Origin: Gammaproteobacteria bacterium
GTDB lineage: Bacteria; Pseudomonadota; Gammaproteobacteria; DSM-16500
Length of the DNA: 51,049 nt
NCBI GenBank assembly: GCA_013287845.1
Contig: JABDDA010000003.1
Location: forward strand, 1 to 51,049
Direction of reading: 5' to 3'
This document shows positions 17,095-24,464 of this stretch, one piece after another. Numbering within the stretch: the stretch's first letter is position 1; every line of letters starts with the position of its first letter. The position numbers were made by a program, and so were the translations under genes. Below the pieces are notes generated by a model that searched no databases, was not told where the DNA came from, and was given only the letters and a program-made list of their open reading frames with translations.

Positions 17095-18259
17095 AGCTAT
17101 ACTCGCTTTTAGTCGGTTGTTTGTTTCGATTAGCGCTTAACAGAAATTTTCCCGAAAAAGTGAAGGTAGAGCCTACACCTAATGTGCTTGTCACTTCAAT
17201 CTTTCCACCCAATAATTCAGTGAGTTTTTTTACTAAAGATAAACCTAAGCCTGTTCCACTTCGGCTGTTTTTTCGAATGTAAACGTTTTCTAGCTGTGAA
17301 AAACGATCAAAAATAAAATCAATTTTTTCATTAGGAATTCCGGGGCCTGTATCTTTTACGGCGATGCTCATGACAATAGTATTTTTTTTCTGTTCGATAA
17401 TGCGAACAAAAATACTCACAGAGCCGTGATCAGTAAATTTAATCGCATTGCTGACTAAATTAATCATGATATGTCGTAATGCGCGTGGATCAGTAATCAC
17501 ATAAGGTAATTCATTTTCAAAATACGCTTGAAGTTTTAATCCTTTTTCTTTTGCGCTGGGGCCGAGTAATGCAAAAATTTCTTCAACAAGAATATTTAAA
17601 TTGACGCGCGTGTGGATTAATTCAAATTTATCAGCTTCGAGTTTTGCAAAATCTAAAATATTATTGAGTGTTGATAAAAGATAATTTCCCGAGTTCACAA
17701 TAATTTTGCTGAATTCACGTGTTTCTTCAAGAGTGACATTTTCTTCAGCTAACATACTTGCTGTGCTGATAATACCTGTGAGTGGAATACGTAATTCGTG
17801 GCTCATGAGTGCCAGAAATTGTGTAATTGCGCGACTGTTGACAGCTGAATTTTTTTGGCGTGTTTTAAAATCAGTAATATCAAAAGAACTTCCAACGACG
17901 CCGATGATTTCACCGTGTTCATCTTTTAAAGGCGCTTTTACGCTAAAAAAATAACATTTTTGTCCAGAAGGTAACGTGATTGATTCTTCTGTCTCGATCA
18001 CTTTATTTTGACTCATGGCTTCCATATCTGTTTTGCGTAATTCATTCGCATGATGGGTGGACCATAAATCATAATCCGATTTACCAATCATTTGCTCGCG
18101 TGATTTGAGGCGAAGTGTTTTTAATGTGGCATCATTGCATCCTAAATAAATTCCATTTTTATCTTTCCAATAAATGCAACTTGCGATGGAATTAAAAAAA
18201 GCATCTGATTCTAATTGACGAAAGGGAATAGGGACGCCATTGATGATGAGAGAACTCAT
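17084..18259 (-). CDS. PAS-domain histidine kinase
   Basis: A 391-residue cytoplasmic sensor kinase. PAS domain about 18-130 (SIASCIYWKDKNGIYLGCND, ending VVGSSFDITDFKTR), HisKA with LMSHELRIPLTG, phosphohistidine H154, then a HATPase domain with NLVSNAIKF (N box), DTGPGIP (G1) and SGTGLGLSLVKKL (G2). No membrane segment is visible. It has the same PAS-HisKA-HATPase order as the hybrid kinase but lacks REC and HPt; the REC is the separate overlapping gene downstream. Its ATG overlaps the stop of the BON lipoprotein gene by one base (TAATG), implying coupled expression with envelope lipoproteins. Confidence 0.94.
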   Translation of the reverse strand: MSSLIINGVPIPFRQLESDAFFNSIASCIYWKDKNGIYLGCNDATLKTLRLKSREQMIGKSDYDLWSTHHANELRKTDMEAMSQNKVIETEESITLPSGQKCYFFSVKAPLKDEHGEIIGVVGSSFDITDFKTRQKNSAVNSRAITQFLALMSHELRIPLTGIISTASMLAEENVTLEETREFSKIIVNSGNYLLSTLNNILDFAKLEADKFELIHTRVNLNILVEEIFALLGPSAKEKGLKLQAYFENELPYVITDPRALRHIMINLVSNAIKFTDHGSVSIFVRIIEQKKNTIVMSIAVKDTGPGIPNEKIDFIFDRFSQLENVYIRKNSRSGTGLGLSLVKKLTELLGGKIEVTSTLGVGSTFTFSGKFLLSANRNKQPTKSEYSYDG

Positions 18260-18852
18260 TAGGAATCATCCCCTGTTTTTTGACGCACCACTAAATATTT
18301 AAAAATTTTTACAACACTCGTGACGCCAGAAGTTTGTCGCGCAATATCGACAGCAATTTCTGCTTGATCAGGCGGTAAAATTCCCATCAGATAAACAACG
18401 CCATCTTCTGTGACGACTTTTACTTGCCCTGGATAAAAATCATTTGAAGCAATCATTTGAGTTTTAATTTTAGTGGTAATCCAAACATCTTGTGCTTGTG
18501 TGAATCCAGAAGTGGATTCTCCGACGCGTGTCATATTATAAATTGTTTTTACATCTGGAATGCTTCTTACAATATTTTCTGCTTCTTTCTGTAACCGTTC
18601 AGATGAGACTTGTCCTGTCATTAGCACAACGCGATGAAAAGTAGCGATGGAAAGATGTGAATCACTAAATTGTTTTCTTTTTAAGAAAAGTTCTTCGTCG
18701 GCGGTAAAGCTAATGTGATTATCTTCGAGAGAGTCATCAATATGTTTTCTGTCATAAACAACTTGCGCACTGGTGGTAGCAGCACTGACCATGCAGCTTT
18801 GTAATAAACTGAACATTGCTAAAGTGAAAATGCAATATATGAATTTTTTCAT
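18259..18852 (-). CDS. BON-domain lipoprotein (DolP/YraP-like), copy 2
   Basis: A 197-residue predicted lipoprotein. The N-terminal signal MKKFIYCIFTLAMFSLLQSC ends in a lipobox with Cys20. Two BON domains follow (about 48-115 and 125-190), which in outer-membrane DolP bind anionic phospholipid and support envelope integrity. The second includes WITTKIKTQM and GVVYLMGILPPDQAEIAVDIA. It is a tandem duplicate of the gene upstream at 18871-19440. E. coli has one DolP of 191 residues beside yraN and diaA. The downstream neighbour is a histidine kinase whose start overlaps this stop codon. Confidence 0.88.
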   Translation of the reverse strand: MKKFIYCIFTLAMFSLLQSCMVSAATTSAQVVYDRKHIDDSLEDNHISFTADEELFLKRKQFSDSHLSIATFHRVVLMTGQVSSERLQKEAENIVRSIPDVKTIYNMTRVGESTSGFTQAQDVWITTKIKTQMIASNDFYPGQVKVVTEDGVVYLMGILPPDQAEIAVDIARQTSGVTSVVKIFKYLVVRQKTGDDS

Positions 18853-18870
18853 AGCATCCTTGCAATAAAA

Positions 18871-19440
18871 TTAATTAGTGTATTGGAAAATCCTCACTAC
18901 TTTTTGTACGCCAGATTCTTGTCGTGCAATTTCAACAGCGATGTCTGCTTGATCACGACTGACGATACCTAATAAATAAACAGTGCCATTTTCAGTCACG
19001 ACTTTAATGGTGCTCGATTCTAATTCTTTATCAGCTAACATTTTTGTTTTAATTTTTGTTGTAATCCACGCATCACTTGTACGTGTTAATGATGAGCTCG
19101 GTGCTTGTAATGTTAATGCATTATAAACATGTTGAACATCGGGTGTACCGCGCGCAATGACTTCCGCTTCTTCGCGCATTTCTTTTGTGATAGCTTCGCC
19201 GGTTAATAAAACAGTTTGATTGAAACACGTGACATTAATATGTGCTTTAGTCGAGAGTTCTTCATTCGCTTCAATACGTTCTTTAATTGCACTTGCAATT
19301 CTTTGATCGAGAATAATCTTTTCAATTTTTCGATGATCATAAACAACAGCAATCGCAGCAGCGCCTGCAGCTGCACCTGCTGCAAAAACGCAGCCCTGTA
19401 AAGAAAGTACGATAGCTAGTAATGTAAATAATTTTTTCAC
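18871..19440 (-). CDS. BON-domain lipoprotein (DolP/YraP-like), copy 1
   Basis: A 189-residue predicted lipoprotein. The signal MKKLFTLLAIVLSLQGC gives Cys17 as the lipidated residue, followed by an alanine/glycine-rich segment and VVYDHRKIEK, shared with copy 2. Two BON domains occupy about 45-112 and 120-185, the second carrying WITTKIKTKM and GTVYLLGIVSRDQADIAVEIA. Its length and position next to yraN and lpoA make it the closer counterpart of E. coli DolP (YraP). The diaA gene, which lies between yraN and yraP in enterobacteria, is missing. Copy 2 follows after 18 bases, so the pair is co-transcribed. Confidence 0.9.
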   Translation of the reverse strand: MKKLFTLLAIVLSLQGCVFAAGAAAGAAAIAVVYDHRKIEKIILDQRIASAIKERIEANEELSTKAHINVTCFNQTVLLTGEAITKEMREEAEVIARGTPDVQHVYNALTLQAPSSSLTRTSDAWITTKIKTKMLADKELESSTIKVVTENGTVYLLGIVSRDQADIAVEIARQESGVQKVVRIFQYTN

Positions 19441-19484
19441 TTATTTCTCCACGACCCATCTTGGGTGCATACCATACCATAATA

Positions 19485-19862
19485 TTAGTTAGCTAAAAAT
19501 GCATTTTTAATCCATTCTAATTTTTTTTCAGTAATGCCAATCACATCAAAACGACAGTGGACTTTGTTGTAGCATTTTTGTTGTTGTAAATAAAAAGAAG
19601 CGATTCGAATGAGTTTGTGTTGTTTTAATTTATTCACAGAAATTAATGCGCCACCATAATCAGAACGATTTTTAGAGCGCACTTCAACAAACACAATAAA
19701 TTTTTGATCTTGCATGATTAAATCAATTTCGCCTAATTTACAGCGAAAATTTTTTGTGAGAAGTGTTAATCCTTGCGATTCAAGAAAAAAACAGGCGCGA
19801 TCTTCCGCATCGCGCCCCGTTTTTTGTTTGTCTAAATGTGTCCCTCTTGTATTTGTGTCCAT
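19485..19862 (-). CDS. yraN: YraN family (UPF0102) predicted endonuclease-like protein
   Basis: A 125-residue member of UPF0102, a restriction-endonuclease-like fold of unknown physiological role. The family core is visible: TGRDAEDRACFFLESQGL, then NFRCKLGEIDLIMQD with the D/E residues of a PD-(D/E)XK-type site, and VFVEVRSKNRSDYGGAL, where E-V-R is the variant of ExK. The only start in frame is the ATG at 19862, so the gene overlaps the last 31 bases of lpoA. This gene order (lpoA-yraN-dolP) is the widespread gammaproteobacterial arrangement. Confidence 0.92.
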   Translation of the reverse strand: MDTNTRGTHLDKQKTGRDAEDRACFFLESQGLTLLTKNFRCKLGEIDLIMQDQKFIVFVEVRSKNRSDYGGALISVNKLKQHKLIRIASFYLQQQKCYNKVHCRFDVIGITEKKLEWIKNAFLAN

Positions 19863-21223
19863 GGTAAACGTCTATAAATTTTATGTTGTGATGTGAGGGT
19901 GAGTGCACCGGTTGCGCCATAAACAGGAAAGTTTTGAATAGCAATCAGTCGTGGCATTTCATGACTTAACATATAAGAATCATATCCTACCGCAAATAAT
20001 CGATTTCCTTTTCCATTTTTTGATTTAATCAGTGAAGGAATGTCACAGAAAATGACGCCATTTAAATCAACATCTCTTTGTGGATTAGAAATACCTGCAT
20101 ACACGGTTGAGGTTGCATAAATAGGAACATTTCCCGCGTAATAATATTTTAATAATGGAACAATTTGTCTTGCTTCTTTCGGTTGTGCTAATAAAAAGAT
20201 AACATCAAAATCTTGACGACGTTGTTTAGCAAGCATGTTTTTGTCATTTTCTTTTTTCATCATTTCACGATCTGCTTTTGCATTGATGTGTAAAAGATCA
20301 GGAATCGCTTGTGAAAAATTAGTGTCTTCAGAAAAATAAAAAACATCTACCACTGCGCCACCATTATTTTGCCATTGTGCGGTAAGTGATTTTGAAATGC
20401 GTTGTCCCCAATCATTTCTTGGTGCAATTAAAATCGCGCGACGATGTCCTGCTTGCGATGCTTTATCAGCTAATTGTTTTGTTTCATCAAGCGGAGACAA
20501 TCCAAATTCATAAAAATTGGTAGGTAAACTTTCTGAATCAGAATAATTTAACGCAAGTGTTTGTGCAGGAAAATTTCCCATACGCTGAATCATTTGCACA
20601 TCATTTTTTGTTAGTGGACCAATGACAAAATCTGCTCCTTTACTCACAGCTTGCTGATAGAGTGCAGCAATATCTGGATTTTGACTGGTATCAATAAAGG
20701 AAAGTGTTTGACGCGGCATTGTTTTTGCACGTGCATAATACGCGCGCATAAATCCATCACGAATAGTTTTACCTTGTCCCGCATAGGGGCCTTGTAGTGG
20801 AAGCAACAGAGCAATATGTTTAGGCGGATTGGTTGTAATACTACTCAGTGTTGCATTCGCAGGAAATAATTGATTGCCAGGATGATTTGGATAATTTTGT
20901 CGCCATGTTTGCAATTCACGAATTAATTCTGGTGAACGTGTGCTGTATTGTTTGCTAATCAATGCGAGTTTTACCCAGCCACTGGCTTCAGAATTATTTG
21001 TGTCACGCGCGAGCATGGATTGTAATTCTTTCGGAGGCATTGTTTGTAATCGGTTCCAAACTAAACCAGAATTACTTTTCCAGAACGCCTCATTATTAGG
21101 AGAAACAGAAGCGGTGTGTTGTGTAGCTGATGATTGATTGCTACCAAACATATTGTCTAACGTTGCACAACTTGAAAGGCTGGCAACGGATAATGAAATT
21201 AAACCAATTAATATTTTGCGCAT
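19832..21223 (-). CDS. lpoA: Penicillin-binding-protein activator LpoA, short form
   Basis: Outer-membrane lipoprotein that activates PBP1a for peptidoglycan synthesis. I choose the ATG at 21223 (MRKILIGLISLSVASLSSC), because it gives a proper lipoprotein signal with Cys19; a frame from 21268 adds 15 residues before it. The 463-residue protein has the C-terminal LppC domain with periplasmic-binding-protein fold (HIALLLPLQGPYAGQG, VIGPLTKNDVQMI, AILIAPRNDWGQRI, LFAVGYDSYML). E. coli LpoA has 678 residues; the N-terminal TPR domain here is reduced to about 110 residues. It is divergent from rsmI with 53 bases between starts. Confidence 0.9.
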   Translation of the reverse strand: MRKILIGLISLSVASLSSCATLDNMFGSNQSSATQHTASVSPNNEAFWKSNSGLVWNRLQTMPPKELQSMLARDTNNSEASGWVKLALISKQYSTRSPELIRELQTWRQNYPNHPGNQLFPANATLSSITTNPPKHIALLLPLQGPYAGQGKTIRDGFMRAYYARAKTMPRQTLSFIDTSQNPDIAALYQQAVSKGADFVIGPLTKNDVQMIQRMGNFPAQTLALNYSDSESLPTNFYEFGLSPLDETKQLADKASQAGHRRAILIAPRNDWGQRISKSLTAQWQNNGGAVVDVFYFSEDTNFSQAIPDLLHINAKADREMMKKENDKNMLAKQRRQDFDVIFLLAQPKEARQIVPLLKYYYAGNVPIYATSTVYAGISNPQRDVDLNGVIFCDIPSLIKSKNGKGNRLFAVGYDSYMLSHEMPRLIAIQNFPVYGATGALTLTSQHKIYRRLPWTQIQEGHI

Positions 21224-21276
21224 AAAATACCATGATGTGATAAATTGAAGGATCCAAAAAGATAGCATAATTACTT

Positions 21277-22128
21277 ATGAATAAAAATAGTTTTGGTGTG
21301 TTATATATTGTCGCGACACCGATTGGTAATTTACAGGACATGAGTCCGCGTGCAATTGAAACATTAAAATCAGTGGATTGGATTGCGGCGGAAGATACGC
21401 GTCATAGCCGATCACTTTTACAACATTTTTCTATTTCGACACGTTTATTGTCTTTACATGAACATAATGAGCGTGAACGTATCCACAAATTAATTGAGGT
21501 CTTGCGCAGCGGACAATCGATTGCATTGATTAGTGATGCTGGCACACCGTTAATTAGTGATCCTGGATTTATTTTTGTACGCGAAGTGCAAAAAAATGGA
21601 ATACGTGTCGTGCCTATCCCAGGCGCATGTGCAGTCATTACTGCATTAAGTGCAGCAGGATTGCCGACCGATGAATTTTTATTTGCCGGATTTCTTCCTG
21701 TTAAATTAAAAGCAAAACAAGATCGTTTAATGGAATTATCTTCTGTAGCGTGCACAATTATTTTTTACGAAGCACCGCATCGAATTCTTGAAACGATAAA
21801 AGAAATGGAAAAAATTTTTGGCGCAGAACGTCGTGCAGTGATTGCGCGAGAATTAACAAAATTATATGAAACAATTCATCAAGGCTCACTTCAGGAATTA
21901 GTCGAGTGGCTTCAGCAAGATAAAAATCAACAGCGCGGAGAATTTGTTATTTTAGTGGAAGGATTTTCTTCTGCGCGCACACAAGAAAAAAAAGAAATTC
22001 CAACAGAAAAAGTTTTAAAAATTTTATTGCAATATCTCCCTTTAAAACAAGCCGTAGAAATCGCAGCAGAAATACTCGAAGAAAGAAAAAATAAAATTTA
22101 CGAAATAGCGTTGCAATTGAAAAAATAA
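21277..22128 (+). CDS. rsmI: 16S rRNA (cytidine 1402 2'-O)-methyltransferase RsmI
   Basis: Methylates the ribose of C1402 in the 30S decoding centre using SAM. The 283 residues show the tetrapyrrole-methylase fold: LYIVATPIGNLQDMSPRA, EDTRHSRSLL, ALISDAGTPLISDPG (SAM site), PIPGACAVITALSAAGLPTD, and FYEAPHRILET. The final 60 residues form the small C-terminal domain. Divergence from lpoA and the rnpB gene immediately downstream match Pseudomonas-like gene order (rsmI, rnpB, mraZ). Confidence 0.96.
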   Translation: MNKNSFGVLYIVATPIGNLQDMSPRAIETLKSVDWIAAEDTRHSRSLLQHFSISTRLLSLHEHNERERIHKLIEVLRSGQSIALISDAGTPLISDPGFIFVREVQKNGIRVVPIPGACAVITALSAAGLPTDEFLFAGFLPVKLKAKQDRLMELSSVACTIIFYEAPHRILETIKEMEKIFGAERRAVIARELTKLYETIHQGSLQELVEWLQQDKNQQRGEFVILVEGFSSARTQEKKEIPTEKVLKILLQYLPLKQAVEIAAEILEERKNKIYEIALQLKK

Positions 22129-22139
22129 TTCTTTATTGT

Positions 22140-22514
22140 GGCACCCGAGCCAGCTAGACAATCGCTGTATTTTTTAATATGGAGGAAAGTCCGGGCTCCA
22201 CGGGTACGGCGCCAGATAACCACTGGGAAGCGTAAGCTTACGGAAAGTGCCACAGAAAATATACCGCTACAAAAATAACATTTTGGAGTAAGGGTGAAAA
22301 GGTGCGGTAAGAGCGCACCGCGTTATTGGTAACAATAATGGCATGGAAAACCCCGCCTGGAGCAAGACCAAATAGGAGCTTTCGTAAATTTTTTTTAAAA
22401 GTTTACAGGTGTGACCCACATTGAAGCTCGGGTAGGTCGCTTGAGACATTTGGTGACAAATGTCCTAGATAAATGATTGTCCAAGACAGAACCCGGCTTA
22501 TCGGCCGGCTCACT
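22140..22514 (+). ncRNA. rnpB: RNase P RNA (bacterial class A)
   Basis: Catalytic RNA that removes 5' leaders from pre-tRNA. Recognised by conserved segments in the right order: GAGGAAAGTCCGGGCTCC (about 22182-22199, P4 strand and CR I), GTAAGGGTGAAAAGGTGCGG (from 22287), GCAAGACCAAATAGG (about 22363), and ACAGAACCCGGCTTATCGG (from 22486, CR V and P4 strand). The ends GAGCC (22147) and GGCTC (22506) pair as P1, so the exact ends are uncertain by about 10 bases. The L15 loop that binds the tRNA CCA end reads GGA (22345-22347) where E. coli has GGU. It accounts for most of the 549-base gap between rsmI and mraZ. Confidence 0.96.
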
Positions 22515-22526
22515 TTATTTTCACTT

Positions 22527-22558
22527 AAAAGCACGCTAATCAGCGTGCTTTTTTTTTG
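22527..22558 (+). terminator. Terminator of rnpB
   Basis: A perfect nine-base stem AAGCACGCT / AGCGTGCTT with a four-base loop is followed directly by eight more T residues. It lies about 15 bases beyond the RNase P RNA and separates it from the mraZ control region. Confidence 0.95.
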
Positions 22559-22573
22559 TTTTCAAGCACTAAG

Positions 22574-22618
22574 TGGTTTTTAATGGTAGATAGTGGTAAT
22601 CAGTGGGAGATTGTGGTA
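22574..22618 (+). promoter_or_regulatory. MraZ operator: five TGG boxes at exact 10-bp spacing
   Basis: TGGTT, TGGTA, TGGTA, TGGGA and TGGTA start at 22574, 22584, 22594, 22604 and 22614, one per DNA turn. In E. coli MraZ represses mraZ by binding three TGGGN boxes separated by five bases, the same 10-bp period. Five boxes upstream of mraZ therefore strongly indicate autoregulation of the dcw cluster. The promoter itself is not clear. 60 bases separate the last box from the start codon. Confidence 0.85.
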
Positions 22619-22677
22619 AATTGGCTCTTACGTACATAGAAACCAATACAAAATTAAAAAAGTAAGGAGCCGCAAAC

Positions 22678-23136
22678 GTGTTTAGAGGGGTCAACGAAGT
22701 CAACATTGATGCGAAAGGGCGCATTGTGATGCCAACCCGTTATCGCGAGCGATTGCAAAATGAAAGTCGCGGTTGTGTTGTAGCTACGATTGATACCGAA
22801 GAACGTTGTTTATTGCTTTATCCTCTCACTGCGTGGGAAGAAATTGAAAATAAACTCGCTGCATTACCTAGTTTTAATTCTGCTGCACGACGCATACAAC
22901 GCTTGCTGATTGGTCACGCGACTGAAGCTGAAATTGATGGCCAAGGCCGCATTCTTTTACCACCTGTTTTGCGTGAGTACGCCGAATTAAAAAAACACGC
23001 TTTATTAATTGGGCAAGGAAAAAAGTTTGAACTATGGGATGAACACTGTTGGGAAAAACGACGAGGTCAGTGGTTACTAGAGGAATCGAAACCAGATTCA
23101 GCGTTACCGGATGAAGTGAAATCGTTGTCTTTATAG
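22678..23136 (+). CDS. mraZ: Transcriptional regulator MraZ
   Basis: DNA-binding regulator of the division and cell-wall cluster, forming a ring of SpoVT-AbrB domains. At 152 residues it equals E. coli MraZ. Two copies of the AbrB-like fold are visible: residues about 5-50 (VNIDAKGRIVMPTRYRERL) and 77-120 (AEIDGQGRILLPPVLREYAE). The start codon is GTG with AAGGAG nine bases upstream. The five-box operator just upstream is its expected target. rsmH follows after a 30-base gap. Confidence 0.96.
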   Translation: MFRGVNEVNIDAKGRIVMPTRYRERLQNESRGCVVATIDTEERCLLLYPLTAWEEIENKLAALPSFNSAARRIQRLLIGHATEAEIDGQGRILLPPVLREYAELKKHALLIGQGKKFELWDEHCWEKRRGQWLLEESKPDSALPDEVKSLSL

Positions 23137-23166
23137 CAAAGCGTCCTCTTGGAAGAGGGTAAAAAA

Positions 23167-24117
23167 ATGGCGACAACTAGGATGAAAAAAATTATAAAAC
23201 ATTTGCCCGTCTTATTAGACGAGGTCATCGAAAATCTGTCGATTAAAAAAGATGGAATTTATGTTGATGCCACATTCGGTCGTGGCGGACATGCGAATGC
23301 AATTTTAGAACGCTTAAATACCAAAGGAAAACTCGTTGCATTTGATAAAGATCCTGAAGCAATTACTTTTGCACAACAACAATTTTCAAACGATCCGCGC
23401 GTTATCTTTTGTCATAGTTCCTTTTCGCAATTAAAAAATAATTTAACGTCACTTGAATTCGCTGGAAAAGTGAATGGAATTTTATTTGATTTAGGTGTTT
23501 CTTCGCCGCAATTAGAAGATGCTTCACGTGGATTTAGTTTTATGCGTGAAGGCCAATTAGATATGCGCATGAATACCACTGCGGGTATGACAGCAGCAGA
23601 ATGGCTAGCTGAAGTTGAAGAAAAAAAATTAGCAGATGTGTTGTGGACATTAGGAGAAGAACGTTTTTCTCGTCGCATTGCGCGCGCAGTTGTAGAAAAA
23701 CGTGCGATGACTCCCATCAAAACAACATTGCAATTAGCAGAAATTATTAAAAATGCTATTCCAAAACGTGATCAAGGAAAACATCCTGCGACACGTAGTT
23801 TTCAAGCGATTCGTATTTTTATTAATCAAGAGTTAGACGATTTAGAGCAAGGATTACAAGCCGCGTACGAAGTGCTCGCGCATCATGGACGCATGCTCGT
23901 GATTAGTTTTCATTCGCTCGAAGATCGAATAGTAAAACGTTTTATTCAGCAGTATGAACGCGGTGAAAAAATTCCCGCGAAATTACCTGTTAAACATCAA
24001 CATCACTTACCTAAGTTAAAACATATTGGGCGAGCGATTAAACCCACTGTAGAAGAAATAGCAGTCAATCCACGTGCTAGAAGTGCAGTATTAAGAATTG
24101 CGGAGAAATTATCATGA
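23167..24117 (+). CDS. rsmH: 16S rRNA (cytosine 1402 N4)-methyltransferase RsmH
   Basis: MraW family enzyme that N4-methylates C1402, the same nucleotide that RsmI modifies on the ribose; both enzymes are encoded in this window. I start at the ATG at 23167, with AGAGGG about nine bases upstream, giving 316 residues (313 in E. coli); an in-frame TTG at 23149 is an unlikely start. Motifs: HLPVLLDEVIE, VDATFGRGGHANAIL (SAM site), GILFDLGVSSPQLEDASRGF, TRSFQAIRIFINQELDDL, ISFHSLEDRIVKRF. The last four bases overlap ftsL (ATGA). Confidence 0.96.
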   Translation: MATTRMKKIIKHLPVLLDEVIENLSIKKDGIYVDATFGRGGHANAILERLNTKGKLVAFDKDPEAITFAQQQFSNDPRVIFCHSSFSQLKNNLTSLEFAGKVNGILFDLGVSSPQLEDASRGFSFMREGQLDMRMNTTAGMTAAEWLAEVEEKKLADVLWTLGEERFSRRIARAVVEKRAMTPIKTTLQLAEIIKNAIPKRDQGKHPATRSFQAIRIFINQELDDLEQGLQAAYEVLAHHGRMLVISFHSLEDRIVKRFIQQYERGEKIPAKLPVKHQHHLPKLKHIGRAIKPTVEEIAVNPRARSAVLRIAEKLS

Positions 24118-24464
24118 AAACAAAAACAGCTACCACCACCACACGCTTTCCAAATCAAACTGTTGCATCGCGCGATAGCGTCATTGCAATTAATCTTATT
24201 AAAACAAATTTAAGTACGTTACTTTTATTTGTCGGTGTCATCATTTCAGCGTTAAGCATTGTGTATGTTACTAACATGACACGCAGCTTAAATGCCAATG
24301 TAGAACAAACACTGGCAGAACGTAATAACCTGCATGTACAATGGAGCCAACTTTTATTAGAAAAAAGTACATTAACAATGCAAGCGCGTGTACAACGCAT
24401 TGCAGAAAGTAAAATGGGCATGGTTATTCCAGATAATAAATCAGTGGTGATTGTGAACGAGTGA
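24114..24464 (+). CDS. ftsL: Cell division protein FtsL
   Basis: Bitopic inner-membrane divisome protein that pairs with FtsB and FtsQ and helps activate FtsWI. The 116-residue protein has a short cytoplasmic tail, one membrane span (about residues 38-60, LLLFVGVIISALSIVYV), then a periplasmic coiled coil with leucine heptads (VEQTLAERNNLHVQWSQLLL) and a short tail. Sequence conservation is weak in this family, so the identification rests on topology and on its place between rsmH and ftsI. It overlaps both neighbours by four bases. Confidence 0.9.
   Translation: MKTKTATTTTRFPNQTVASRDSVIAINLIKTNLSTLLLFVGVIISALSIVYVTNMTRSLNANVEQTLAERNNLHVQWSQLLLEKSTLTMQARVQRIAESKMGMVIPDNKSVVIVNE

Noticed and set aside
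22129-22560. Short minus-strand open frame between rsmI and mraZ
   Set aside because: The region is occupied by RNase P RNA with conserved core sequences and a terminator.
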